From Hydrogenimonas sp. (GTDB taxonomy: Bacteria; Campylobacterota; Campylobacteria; Campylobacterales; Hydrogenimonadaceae), in the NCBI GenBank assembly GCA_015490295.1, contig WFYC01000055.1, forward strand, positions 1 to 50,457: DNA of 50,457 nt, written 5' to 3'. Made by a program: the position numbers and the translations under genes. Below are positions 1-8,742 of the stretch, piece by piece. The notes beneath the pieces were generated by a model that had not been told where the DNA came from, did no database searches, and was given only the letters and a program-made list of their open reading frames with translations. Within the stretch, counting starts at the first letter, position 1; every line of letters begins with the position of its first letter.

Positions 1-54
<54 letters not shown>

Positions 55-71
55 ATATTTTTAGGATCGGT

Positions 72-77
72 ATTATA
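72..77 (-). promoter_or_regulatory. -10 box for tRNA-Gly
   Basis: TATAAT on the minus strand (ATTATA on +), about 18 bases upstream of the tRNA 5' end at 54, in an AT-rich stretch. No clear -35 hexamer is seen, which is common in this phylum. Confidence 0.55.
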
Positions 78-176
78 GCCCAAATTTTTCGGGATGTAAA
101 GAGCGAAAAAGTCGAAGGGTCTCTTTCAGTTTCCAGCAGCCCGGCTTATGCGGCAGGATTTAAAGAGCTTTTTCGA

Positions 177-182
177 TATAAT
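177..182 (+). promoter_or_regulatory. -10 box for ilvD
   Basis: TATAAT at 177-182, which would put the transcription start near 189 and leave a leader of about 23 bases before the ATG at 212. It overlaps the in-frame TTG at 182, which argues that the TTG is not the translation start. Confidence 0.55.
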
Positions 183-211
183 TGACGCAAATTAAAATAT
201 GGGAAAGAGAT

Positions 212-1891
212 ATGCGAAGCGACATTATAAAACGCGGATTCGAGCGGGCTCCGCACCGCAGTCTTTTAAGAGCCACGGGCCTCAAAGACGAAGATTTCGA
301 CAAACCGTTCATCGGGGTGGCCAACAGTTATATAGATATCATCCCGGGCCACTTTTTTCTACAAGAGTATGGGCGAATAGTCAAAGAGGCGATCCGGGAA
401 GCCGGCGGAGTGCCGTTCGAGTTCAATACAATCGGAGTCGACGACGGAATCGCGATGGGGCACGACGGCATGCTCTACAGCCTTCCGAGCCGCGAGATCA
501 TAGCCGACAGCATCGAGACCGTGATGAACGCTCACAAACTCGATGCTCTAATCTGCATTCCAAACTGCGACAAAATCGTTCCCGGAATGGTGATGGGTGC
601 ACTTCGTGTCAACGTACCGACTATATTTGTCTCCGGCGGTCCGATGAAAGCGGGTCATCTAAAAGACGGCACTCCGATAGATCTGGCCACAGCTTTCGAA
701 GCGGTCGGCGAACATGCGAAAGGCAAGATAACCGACGAGCAACTCTATGAGATAGAGTGCGAAGCGTGCCCAAGTGGCGGATCGTGCTCCGGAATGTTCA
801 CAGCAAACTCTATGAACACCCTCTGCGAGGCGATGGGCATAGCGCTGCCCGGCAACGGTACGGTCATGGCGATGACCGAAGAGCGCCTCGAGATGGTCCG
901 CACGGCTGCAAAAAGGGTTGTGGAGATGGCCAAGGCGGAGGGTCCCAACATTCGAGAAGTACTGAACGAAAAGGCAGTAAACAATGCCTTCGTCGTCGAT
1001 ATGGCCATGGGTGGAAGCACGAATACGGTACTTCACATGATGGCGATCGCCAAAGAGGCGGAAGTTGACTTCGACCTTGCGCGCATAAACGAGCTTAGCG
1101 ACAAAGTTGCAAATATCGCCAAGATCTCCCCTTCATTAACGACCGTTCATATGGAAGATATAAACCGTGCCGGAGGCGTAAATGCGGTGATGAACGAGAT
1201 CAGCAAACGCGGCGACGTTCTGAAGCTCGACGCCATTACCGTAACAGGCGAGACCATCGGTGAGCGCATCGCCGGTGCCGAAATAAAAGATACCAATATC
1301 ATCCATACGATAGACAACCCGTACAGCAAAGTGGGAGGGCTGTCCATCCTCTACGGCAACCTGGCAGAGGAGGGGGCGGTCGTGAAGAGTGCGGGGATAG
1401 ATCCGCATATGCGCCGCTTCAGAGGGCCGGCTGTATGTTTCGACAGTCAGCCCGAAGCGATTGCAGGCATTATGAGCGGAAAAGTGAAAGAGGGTGATGT
1501 GGTGGTGATCCGCTACGAAGGTCCCAAAGGGGGCCCGGGAATGCAGGAGATGCTTGCCCCGACGAGCCTCATTATGGGGATGGGGCTCGGCGACAAGGTC
1601 GCACTCATTACCGACGGGCGCTTCAGCGGAGCCACACGCGGAGCCTCCATCGGGCATGTAAGCCCGGAAGCGGCCGAAGGGGGCACCATAGCTCTGCTTA
1701 GAGACGGCGATATCATAGAGCTTGACGTAGATGCCCATATTCTGCGTGTCGATCTTGACGACGAAGAGCTGCAAAGACGCAAAAGAGAGTGGGAGCCCAA
1801 GAGAAAAGAGATACCGAGCAAGTGGCTCAAACGCTACAGTCTGCTCGTCTCGAACGCCGCCAACGGTGCAGTACTGAAGACGGAACTCTAA
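212..1891 (+). CDS. ilvD: Dihydroxy-acid dehydratase
   Basis: IlvD dehydrates 2,3-dihydroxy-3-methylbutanoate and its isoleucine-branch homologue to the 2-oxo acids, the penultimate cytoplasmic step of valine/isoleucine synthesis. The 559-residue product has the family signatures CDKIVPGM and [17 protein letters not shown], which carry iron-sulfur ligand cysteines, then GGSTN and the C-terminal [10 protein letters not shown] motif. The start at 212 is chosen because it follows GGGAAAGAGAT, gives the usual Campylobacterota beginning MRSDIIKRG, and because an earlier in-frame TTG at 182 coincides with the promoter box. The next gene starts 9 bases after the stop, so the two are probably cotranscribed although their functions are unrelated. 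Confidence 0.97.
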   Translation: MRSDIIKRGFERAPHRSLLRATGLKDEDFDKPFIGVANSYIDIIPGHFFLQEYGRIVKEAIREAGGVPFEFNTIGVDDGIAMGHDGMLYSLPSREIIADSIETVMNAHKLDALICIPNCDKIVPGMVMGALRVNVPTIFVSGGPMKAGHLKDGTPIDLATAFEAVGEHAKGKITDEQLYEIECEACPSGGSCSGMFTANSMNTLCEAMGIALPGNGTVMAMTEERLEMVRTAAKRVVEMAKAEGPNIREVLNEKAVNNAFVVDMAMGGSTNTVLHMMAIAKEAEVDFDLARINELSDKVANIAKISPSLTTVHMEDINRAGGVNAVMNEISKRGDVLKLDAITVTGETIGERIAGAEIKDTNIIHTIDNPYSKVGGLSILYGNLAEEGAVVKSAGIDPHMRRFRGPAVCFDSQPEAIAGIMSGKVKEGDVVVIRYEGPKGGPGMQEMLAPTSLIMGMGLGDKVALITDGRFSGATRGASIGHVSPEAAEGGTIALLRDGDIIELDVDAHILRVDLDDEELQRRKREWEPKRKEIPSKWLKRYSLLVSNAANGAVLKTEL

Positions 1892-1900
1892 GGACGAGCG

Positions 1901-2908
1901 TTGGAGATAGCCGAGCTGGCCCTATGGGCGTTTGTGCTTTCGTTTACTACACAACTGCTGATCATAAGGCTGGCTCACAGACACAGGCTCTTCATCGACT
2001 CCCATACGGAAGATAAGCCGCAGCGTTTTCACGAAATGCCTACACCCAGAGCCGGCGGGATCGGCATAGTACTCGGCCTCGTCTTTCTACTTTTCACTCC
2101 TATGGGGTGGAATCTGCTTATATCTGTAATATTGGCCTTTTTGAGCGGAATATTCGAAGATTTCCACAGGTCTATCTCTCCGAAAGTGAGGCTTCTGCTT
2201 CAGCTTGTGGCGGCACTCAGCGCCATCTGGCTCACTAACGCCGTCGTCACCTATCTGGGGCTTGGCATTGTGCTGCCGTACGCGGTAGGGGTTATATTCA
2301 GTGCCTTCGCGATTGTCGGAGTCATGAACGCCATAAACATCATAGACGGCTTCAACGGATTAGCCGCCGGAATCGTGCTGCTTATACTTCTATCGTTCAG
2401 TATAACGGCCGTAAAGGTTTCGGAGATGGATATTCTGCAGCTAAACGCAATTGTGGCTGCGGCCGTAACGGGATTTTTTATTCTCAACTTTCCGAAAGGG
2501 AAGATATTCCTGGGTGACGGCGGAGCCTACCTGCTCGGTTTTCTTGTAGCGCTAAGCGGAATATTTCTGGCCGGAAACTACGAAAGTGTGAGCCCCTGGT
2601 ATATTCTCTGCGTAATGATATATCCGGTATGGGAGGTCATCTTTTCAATAATACGCAAAAAAAGAGAGGGCAAATCTCCTCTCGAGCCCGATCCCTACCA
2701 TCTTCATATGCTGATAAACCGCCATATAACGCGAAGCAACCCGCTGACAGCACTCTTTATAGTTGCAGCCTGCTCCCCTTTTATACTTGTGCCTACTCTA
2801 TATCAGAACAACTCCGGGGCGAACTTATTTACAGCCTCCATTTTTATTGTCTGCTATACCTTTCTGTACCGGCGTCTGATTGCACTCGAGAAACCGTCTA
2901 TATCTTGA
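1901..2908 (+). CDS. WecA/MraY-type polyprenyl-phosphate phosphoglycosyltransferase
   Basis: A polytopic membrane protein of 335 residues of the PNPT superfamily (WecA, TagO, MraY), which transfers a sugar-1-phosphate from a UDP-sugar to undecaprenyl phosphate on the cytoplasmic face. Visible motifs are PRAGG at about 49-53, an acidic pair ED at 86-87 where the family has DD, NxxNxxDGxxGL at 143-154, FLGDGGA at 203-209 and HLHML at about 267 in the position of the WecA HIHH motif. The start is TTG behind AAGGACGAGCG. The gene converges on pglB with an 11-base overlap. Next to a complete glycan locus that lacks a PglC-type enzyme, it is a likely initiating transferase for the lipid-linked oligosaccharide; the sugar cannot be read from the sequence. 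A role in O-antigen or another envelope glycan is the alternative. Confidence 0.85.
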   Translation: MEIAELALWAFVLSFTTQLLIIRLAHRHRLFIDSHTEDKPQRFHEMPTPRAGGIGIVLGLVFLLFTPMGWNLLISVILAFLSGIFEDFHRSISPKVRLLLQLVAALSAIWLTNAVVTYLGLGIVLPYAVGVIFSAFAIVGVMNAINIIDGFNGLAAGIVLLILLSFSITAVKVSEMDILQLNAIVAAAVTGFFILNFPKGKIFLGDGGAYLLGFLVALSGIFLAGNYESVSPWYILCVMIYPVWEVIFSIIRKKREGKSPLEPDPYHLHMLINRHITRSNPLTALFIVAACSPFILVPTLYQNNSGANLFTASIFIVCYTFLYRRLIALEKPSIS

Positions 2909-5009
2909 CTCTATAGACCTTTGCCCAAATACTCATGACGACAGGCTCGAAAAGCTCCGGATCGTATCGCTCGAAAAAGAACATCTGCATATAGACTGAA
3001 TTGAGCATCTCGTCATCCAGGATGAAAAATCTGTTATAGTCTTTGGCAAAAACGATCGATATAGTGCTTTCGGGGTAGATCTGCTGCGGAACCGTTTCCA
3101 GCTTTCCGTCGCTCCGGTGGCCGACCGTAATGAAACTTTTTATCGGCACCCTCCGATTGCCGAGCAGAAGCATGCCTCTGCTTTTATCCATTCTGACACC
3201 GTTGGAGAATGTAAGTATCTCTTTCGAATCCGATTTGACGGAAGTAGCCAAAAAAAGCGGTTTGCCCCTGCTTTCACCCGTCAGCAGGTCTATACTGCTG
3301 AAAACTTTTACCGTAGGAAATATGGTGTTCATGCGCCACGGCAGATATAGATATACCTCCCTGCTCTTTTTTGGCAGCGCCAACTGCTCTTTGGACCTGA
3401 GTCTCTCAAGATACTCCGCCGGATTCACCTGATCCGGTTTTCCGTTTTTAAAAAGCGTATCCGCAACGGTTTTGTAGCCGGAGCCTACATAAGTCTCCAC
3501 CGCGATTCTCGAAAGCCTGGCAGCTTCAAGCTGTGAATCCGTGGTTAAAATTTTCGATACTATGAAGTTATCATGGCTATGTTTACCGCCGTCGATCAAT
3601 GTATTCTTATCTGCATAGTACCAGATGGGGTAGCCGTAATCCCACCACGCAACGACATAATCTTTGTCGCTCCCTCTTTTACCAAGAAGGTCCAAAACCT
3701 TTACCTCGTGCTTGTTGAAAACGGTAGGAACTTTATATTCTGTAATATGTTTGATGTTTGGATAGAGAAGCAGGGCTGTACCTACAGCCATAAAGAGGTA
3801 CTGGTATTTTCTCTCTTTTATATAGGAGGCTATCACATAGAGTAGATATACGGCTCCTATCGCTGCGATGGGAACGGCATAGACGGTAAAACGCAAACCT
3901 CCCCAGAGAGCAAAAATTCCGATACCCATCAGGGGGAGAGTGACCACGAAAGACCTGTTGCGCCAAAGAAGCAGAAGATAGCCCGCCATCGCCAACAGAA
4001 AGCCGGGAATCGATCCCGATATTCTCCATGCGAGCATCTCGAAAGGTATCTGCCCCGCCTCCCTTATGGTTTGCGAAACCTGGAAGAAGCGCAGCCCATG
4101 CTCCTCTACACCGCGGCTGAAGTAGCTCATGAAGCGGTTGTAGGCGAAGTCGAACATATTGCCGGTAAAGAGGAAGAGAGCCACGACACCGTAGCAGAGA
4201 TAGGCCAGATATCTTTCCGGAATCAGCTCTTTTCTAAAGAGTATGTAAAGGGCCGCCACAAGCAGTAGCTTCAGGGGGAAGTATAGCGCCAGAGTTCCGG
4301 CGATAGCGAGCGTCACGAGCTGAAAAACACCCTGCTCCTTTTTGTAGAAATGGAGCGCCAGCATATAGAGTACATACATAATGCCGATGGCCAGCACCAT
4401 CGCCCTACCGGAGTTGTAGAGATAGGGGTATATCGCGAACATAAACGAAGCCGCCAGAGCGAACTCAAGTTTTTTGGTCTTTATCGCTCCAAGCAGAAAG
4501 TAGACGATAAACATGGGCGCCATCGCCGAAAACATGTCGCTGTCGTAGTAGCCGACCATTGTGCGGTTGTAGTAGCTCCACCCTATCGCAGCTACGAGAG
4601 AGGCGAAAAAACCGAGCATCGTCATACCGTAGAGGCGCCCTATCAGAATGACGGGCACCACCACGAGGCTCGATATCACTGCCGGCATATACAAAATTAC
4701 TGTATCTAGCGAGAAGGGGAGGAACTTGGCCGCGAAATAGCTCAGGGTCACTGTTGCGGTCATCCAGATATCGGGAACCCTCGGATTGTGTTGAAGCGTG
4801 CCGAAAAGCTCTTTCTGCACACCGCTGGCGAAGTAGTATCCGTCGTTGGTATTGATCATCAACTGCCCGTTCCAGAAAAACTCCGGAATGTCCGAGGCCC
4901 AGTTAACCCATATCATTCTTGCCGCTATGCTGAAGATGTAGGCCAGGACCATCAGCAGCAGAAGATTCTTAAAACCTATCTTCTCTTCCTCTATTCCGTC
5001 AATTTTCAC
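2898..5009 (-). CDS. pglB: PglB-type oligosaccharyltransferase (N-linked glycosylation)
   Basis: The 703-residue protein transfers a lipid-linked glycan to Asn of periplasmic proteins (STT3 family). It has a multi-spanning N-terminal region followed by a periplasmic domain. Residues match the Campylobacter lari enzyme: D56 in NTNDGYYF, R149, D156 and D158 in GYYDSDM, E317 in TIREA, R373, the WWDYGY motif at 455-460, DGGK at 473-476 and the MxxI motif at M560/I563. R329 lies 12 residues after E317, as C. lari R331 does after E319; that Arg reads the acidic -2 residue of the sequon. The C-terminus (SVYMQMFFFERYDPELFE) is collinear with C. lari. The start is GTG at 5009, 12 bases after the GT2 gene, and it is the last gene of the glycan operon. 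Confidence 0.95.
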   Translation of the reverse strand: MKIDGIEEEKIGFKNLLLLMVLAYIFSIAARMIWVNWASDIPEFFWNGQLMINTNDGYYFASGVQKELFGTLQHNPRVPDIWMTATVTLSYFAAKFLPFSLDTVILYMPAVISSLVVVPVILIGRLYGMTMLGFFASLVAAIGWSYYNRTMVGYYDSDMFSAMAPMFIVYFLLGAIKTKKLEFALAASFMFAIYPYLYNSGRAMVLAIGIMYVLYMLALHFYKKEQGVFQLVTLAIAGTLALYFPLKLLLVAALYILFRKELIPERYLAYLCYGVVALFLFTGNMFDFAYNRFMSYFSRGVEEHGLRFFQVSQTIREAGQIPFEMLAWRISGSIPGFLLAMAGYLLLLWRNRSFVVTLPLMGIGIFALWGGLRFTVYAVPIAAIGAVYLLYVIASYIKERKYQYLFMAVGTALLLYPNIKHITEYKVPTVFNKHEVKVLDLLGKRGSDKDYVVAWWDYGYPIWYYADKNTLIDGGKHSHDNFIVSKILTTDSQLEAARLSRIAVETYVGSGYKTVADTLFKNGKPDQVNPAEYLERLRSKEQLALPKKSREVYLYLPWRMNTIFPTVKVFSSIDLLTGESRGKPLFLATSVKSDSKEILTFSNGVRMDKSRGMLLLGNRRVPIKSFITVGHRSDGKLETVPQQIYPESTISIVFAKDYNRFFILDDEMLNSVYMQMFFFERYDPELFEPVVMSIWAKVYRVKI

Positions 5010-5021
5010 TATGCACTCTTT

Positions 5022-5771
5022 CTATCTATATTTTCGAAGGCTTCTGAAAGTATACCATCCGAAGTAATAAACGGCCCTGTACCACGGAAGCTTCTCCACC
5101 TCCCTGTAGAGTTTCCAGTTGTAGAGGCTGGAGAGAATCTTGTTGCTGGAGAGGGAGGAGCTTCTGACCCTGTAGCCGGCGAGCGGTTCGTTCAGACAGT
5201 AGGCGCGCGGCACCTTTTTCAAAATCTTGAGCCACAGGGCGAAGTCCTGCCGCTTCAGAATTTCGGGCATATATTGTTTGCCCAGTTTTTCCGCATCGTA
5301 TACGGCGGTAAGACATCCGATGACATTCTGTTTCAAAAGCTCGTAGTAATCCACGCTCGGAGGCGACTCTATCGTATCTATGATCTTGCCGCTCGACTCC
5401 TCTATCCTGTAGTAGTCGGTATAGCTGAGGGCCATATCGCCCTCTTTCATGAAGGCTATCTGCTTCTCGAGCTTCTTCTCGTCCCAGATGTCGTCCCCGT
5501 CCAGAAAGGCGATATATCTTCCGTTCGCCTCTTTTATCGCCCTGTTTCTGGCGACCGCCGGACCGCTGTTTCGCTCCAGCTCCACGAGCTTCACTCTGCC
5601 GTCGCGCTTCTGGTACTCTTTTACGATCTCCACACCCGAATCGGTGGATGCGTCATCTACGACGATCATCTCCCAGTCGCCGTAACTCTGGGCCGATACC
5701 GACTCTATGGTGGAAGCTATGAACTTTTCGGCGTTATACATGGGTGTAACGACCGAGACCAGATCGCTCAT
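5022..5771 (-). CDS. Glycosyltransferase family 2
   Basis: A 249-residue GT-A fold transferase with the family start VSVVTPMYNAEKFIASTIESV, the DDAS nucleotide-binding segment, NSGPAVARN and the metal-binding DGDD at about residues 91-94. It probably adds one sugar of the lipid-linked oligosaccharide at the cytoplasmic membrane face; donor and acceptor cannot be predicted. Its ATG overlaps the stop of the preceding GT9 gene as ATGA, so it is translationally coupled, and pglB follows 12 bases later. It resembles the small terminal GT2 enzymes (PglI-like) of Campylobacter glycan loci, but orthology is not claimed. Confidence 0.9.
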   Translation of the reverse strand: MSDLVSVVTPMYNAEKFIASTIESVSAQSYGDWEMIVVDDASTDSGVEIVKEYQKRDGRVKLVELERNSGPAVARNRAIKEANGRYIAFLDGDDIWDEKKLEKQIAFMKEGDMALSYTDYYRIEESSGKIIDTIESPPSVDYYELLKQNVIGCLTAVYDAEKLGKQYMPEILKRQDFALWLKILKKVPRAYCLNEPLAGYRVRSSSLSSNKILSSLYNWKLYREVEKLPWYRAVYYFGWYTFRSLRKYR

Positions 5772-6724
5772 TCGACTATCCTCTCTATCTTTGCAAAAAC
5801 CGTCTTCACCTCATCGTCGGTTTCGAGCTCTCTGAAATCGACTATATGCGAATTTTCACCGTACGGCTCTATCTTGCGGACATCGGCGTGGCTCTTTTTC
5901 GAAAATATCGTAAGCGTGGGAGTATCGAAACATGAGGATATATGGCCGAGACCGGAGTCGTTCGTCACCATCAGATCTATTTTTGAAATCAGCGCGGCGA
6001 CACTCTGAAGATCGCTCTGCACAAGCAGCGATTCCGGTACCGCACTTCTTATCGCTTCGCCCTCTTTTAGCTCCTGTGGACCGACGATGATCAGAACGGC
6101 CGAATCGTCGATCTTTTCCAAAACCCTCTTTACAAGCTCTATATACTTTTCGACCTCCCACCTCTTGTTGGCGAACTTTTCGTTGCATCCCGGGTGTATA
6201 GCCAGAACCCTCTTTCCGTTCAGCCCGTTGCGCTTCATGAAATCTTCGGCAAAATCGAGGCTTGCTGCATCCAGAAAAAAACGGGGATGGATCTCTGCTC
6301 TCTTTTCACATAGAGTCTCTACAAGCGCTATGTTGGAGAGCACCCTGTGCTCACCCTCTGCCCTTCTTCTTTGAAGATCGTACCACGGCACCCTGATGCT
6401 GCCGTACTCACCTACCTTCTTTTTTGCCCTTATAGCAAGCATTAGAAGCGACATTTTGAAAACGGAGGTTCCCGATGTATGAAGAGCCAGGTCGTAGCCG
6501 ATCCCGTTTAGTTTCGATACCGTCTTGATGATGGAGGCCGGAGTGAAGTCGCAGTAGTGGATGCGGCCCACAAAAGGGGCGTTGATTATGGGTGTCTCGG
6601 AGAGCCTTTGAAATATGAGCAGATCTATCTTCGCTTCAGGGTAGCACTCGGCAAGATTGATTATCGCCGGGGTGGCCATAATCATATCGCCTAGACCGTA
6701 TGTGTGAACGAGAAGAGTCTTCAC
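5768..6724 (-). CDS. Glycosyltransferase family 9 (heptosyltransferase-like)
   Basis: A 318-residue GT-B enzyme of the ADP-heptose:LPS heptosyltransferase family. It opens with LLVHTYGLGDMIMATPA (the G-D-x-x-x-x-P signature), has an IHPGCNEKFANKRW segment for phosphate and acceptor binding, and ends with VTNDSGLGHISS, the donor-binding TxDxGxxH-type motif. The start is GTG at 6724, which overlaps the preceding stop as GTGA and follows GGGAGC; an upstream in-frame codon would add 14 poorly matching residues. Inside an N-glycan operon a heptosyltransferase-type enzyme is unusual, so either the glycan carries a heptose-like sugar or the enzyme has another donor. Confidence 0.88.
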   Translation of the reverse strand: MKTLLVHTYGLGDMIMATPAIINLAECYPEAKIDLLIFQRLSETPIINAPFVGRIHYCDFTPASIIKTVSKLNGIGYDLALHTSGTSVFKMSLLMLAIRAKKKVGEYGSIRVPWYDLQRRRAEGEHRVLSNIALVETLCEKRAEIHPRFFLDAASLDFAEDFMKRNGLNGKRVLAIHPGCNEKFANKRWEVEKYIELVKRVLEKIDDSAVLIIVGPQELKEGEAIRSAVPESLLVQSDLQSVAALISKIDLMVTNDSGLGHISSCFDTPTLTIFSKKSHADVRKIEPYGENSHIVDFRELETDDEVKTVFAKIERIVE

Positions 6725-7656
6725 AATCTGCTCCCGACCTTTTTCAAAAGCGCCCGTGACGCACACAGAAACGAGTCGCCGTACTCTTTGAACCTTTTTG
6801 CGAAGGGAGCGAACCTCCTGTCCATTTCGCTCAAAACCTGAAGCTGCCTCGTCACCAGGCGGTGGTAGAATCCGCTGTCGATCTCGCCGTCGAGGGAGTA
6901 GAGGCTCCAGTACCCTGTATCGTAGAGCGGAAGGATCGCAAGAAGATTCTCGATATTCTCGCCCAAAACATCCCTGTGACCGGAGTCGACTTCGCAGAGC
7001 TCCGATATGGCCAGAACCGCCGATATATAGCCGTTTAGCACGCCATTGAGTTCGCTTCCGGGGTACTCCTCGTAGACAAACCCAGATACTCCATCTTTTT
7101 CAAAAGATCTCTTCACGCCCCCTTCGGCCATATCTTTGTCAAGGAACTCAAATGCACTCAACGCACCCCGCAGATACCTGCTATCTTCGGTATATCTGTA
7201 TGCCCTAAGCAGTGCCGAAATTGCCAGCCCCTGCGCTAACGCGGAGGGCCAGGGGGTCGGCAGATCCTCGAACTTGGGGTTTTTATGCCCGATTCTCCAG
7301 CCTCCGTCACCCTCCTGATGCTCTACAAGCCAGTCGCAGTGACTCAACGCACGATCGAGCCACACCCCATCGAAACTCTTGCGCCACGCCAGCCAGCAGG
7401 CCAACGCATATTGTGAAATCTCCAGAGCGTGAATGTGCCACCGGTCGTCATAGCCCCTGAAAAGATAGATGCCCTCGTCACTAAAAGGTCCTTTGAAGCC
7501 GGTCGCTTTTTTGGAGATGTCGTAAAAGTAGAGGTATGGATCGCTCTTTCGCTCTACAGGGTCTGTAAGGGGGTATAGTGTATGCCAGTAATCCTCTACA
7601 CCTTCAGTAAAGTACTGCATAACGGTTACAAGTTTGCCGTGCGAAAAGAGGCTCAT
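6721..7656 (-). CDS. D-glucuronyl C5-epimerase family protein (GLCE C-terminal domain)
   Basis: The 311-residue product matches the catalytic C-terminal domain of heparan sulfate glucuronyl C5-epimerase, which inverts C5 of glucuronic acid within a polymer to give L-iduronic acid. Numbering from 7656, it has EYP at 197-199, LNGY at 207-210, LPLYDTG at 242-248, a Tyr at 253 in SLYSL, YH at 264-265 followed by RQLQVL, and a closing FAPFAKRFKEY. Y198, Y253 and Y264 fall where human GLCE has the three tyrosines I recall as Y500, Y560 and Y578. No signal peptide is evident, so the cell side where it acts is open. The start at 7656 overlaps the preceding stop as ATGA; an ATG at 7665 is possible. 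With the 4-epimerase at 13888 it implies a uronic-acid-containing glycan. Substrate (GlcA or GalA) is inference. Confidence 0.85.
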   Translation of the reverse strand: MSLFSHGKLVTVMQYFTEGVEDYWHTLYPLTDPVERKSDPYLYFYDISKKATGFKGPFSDEGIYLFRGYDDRWHIHALEISQYALACWLAWRKSFDGVWLDRALSHCDWLVEHQEGDGGWRIGHKNPKFEDLPTPWPSALAQGLAISALLRAYRYTEDSRYLRGALSAFEFLDKDMAEGGVKRSFEKDGVSGFVYEEYPGSELNGVLNGYISAVLAISELCEVDSGHRDVLGENIENLLAILPLYDTGYWSLYSLDGEIDSGFYHRLVTRQLQVLSEMDRRFAPFAKRFKEYGDSFLCASRALLKKVGSRL

Positions 7657-8742
7657 TTTCGGCATATCTCCATATATATTCTCTGCATCGCCTCAACCTG
7701 CCCTCTCAATGAAAACTTCTCTTTCGCGACCTCTCTGTTTCTCTTCGCTATCAAAGCACGCTTTTCGTCGCCATAACCTGAGACCATGACTATCGCTTCT
7801 CTCAAAGCGTCGCAATCTCCGGGTGGAACCACTACGTTTCCATAGCTCTCACCAACTATTTCACGAACTCCTCCCACATCGGTAGCTATGACAATCTTTC
7901 CTTTAGCCAGCGCCTCTATTATAACGGTAGGCAGCGCCTCCTCAACGGTGGAGGTGAGCACCAGTACATCGATGCCGTCGAGATATGTGCCGATATCTTT
8001 TATGAATCCCCTCATGACGATGGAAGATTCGAGCCCCTTTCGCACAATCGTCTCTTTCAGTCTCTTCTCGAAAGGTCTGTTCACTTCCGAGGCCTTCCCC
8101 ACAATCTCGAAAAGAAGATCGGATCTCTCCGAAAGCCTCCCTGCGGCACATACAAACTCCAGCAGCCCCTTACCCGGGTCTATGGAACTAATGTTGGAAA
8201 AAATCATCCGGCAATCCGTTGTAGATAACAGTCAGCTTCTCTTTGGCCACACCAGCTTCCACCCAGCAGCACTTCACAGCTTCGGAAACACAGACAACTT
8301 TATCGGAACAGGTCCCGATATATCTGTACAATATAGTATATACTTTTCCTCTTCTTATCAGATGGTTGTGGGCTACAAACCCGAGCCCGAAGAGTTTTGC
8401 CCAGAACGCAAAATAGATACTCGATGTCAGAGAGTTGGAGTGTATAATATCGATCTTTTTGTCATACTTCATATCCCAAACGTATCTGCCGCTTACAAAA
8501 AAGTTCTTCATAGCCGCAAAAAAGGCGTTCGGTCCCCTTCTCAACCTCAACTGATACTGCCGAGGTATAATGACAACCGAACACCTGTCGCACCTCAGCA
8601 TCTCCACGAACTTCGTCTCTCTGGTATAGACAACAGGTTCGAAAAGCTTCGGATCAAGCCCCTCTATCAACCTTTTCAGAACAATCTCGCCGCCCGAGTA
8701 TCCATCCATTACGTTGACAAAAGCTATTCGGCAGAGACTCAT
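7653..8742 (-). pseudogene. Glycosyltransferase family 4, interrupted by a frameshift
   Basis: Two frames make one GT4 enzyme. The first (8742 to 8188) gives a GT-B N-terminal domain of 184 residues opening RIAFVNVMDGYSGGEIVLKRL and ending at YNGLPDDFFQH. The second (from about 8207 to 7653) gives the donor-binding C-terminal domain with DPGKGLLEF, VEEALPTVIIEALAKGK and ATDVGG. The switch lies at a run of six T (coding strand) near 8195-8200; removing one T joins the frames. Even joined, only about 15 residues separate YNG from PGKG, against about 30 in the two neighbouring GT4 genes, so a small deletion is likely too. Both ends still overlap their neighbours as ATGA. It may be a pseudogene, a recent mutation, a sequencing error, or two interacting half-proteins restarting at the ATG at 8207. 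Confidence 0.8.

Noticed and set aside
4788-6008. Long open frame (406 codons) on the + strand opposite pglB, GT2 and GT9
   Set aside because: The minus strand encodes three proteins with clear family motifs here; the + frame has no recognisable motif and results from codon bias.
8195-8200. Programmed -1 frameshift at the TTTTTTC slippery sequence of the broken GT4
   Set aside because: Joining the two halves needs a +1 (or -2) shift, so a -1 slip would not give the second domain.
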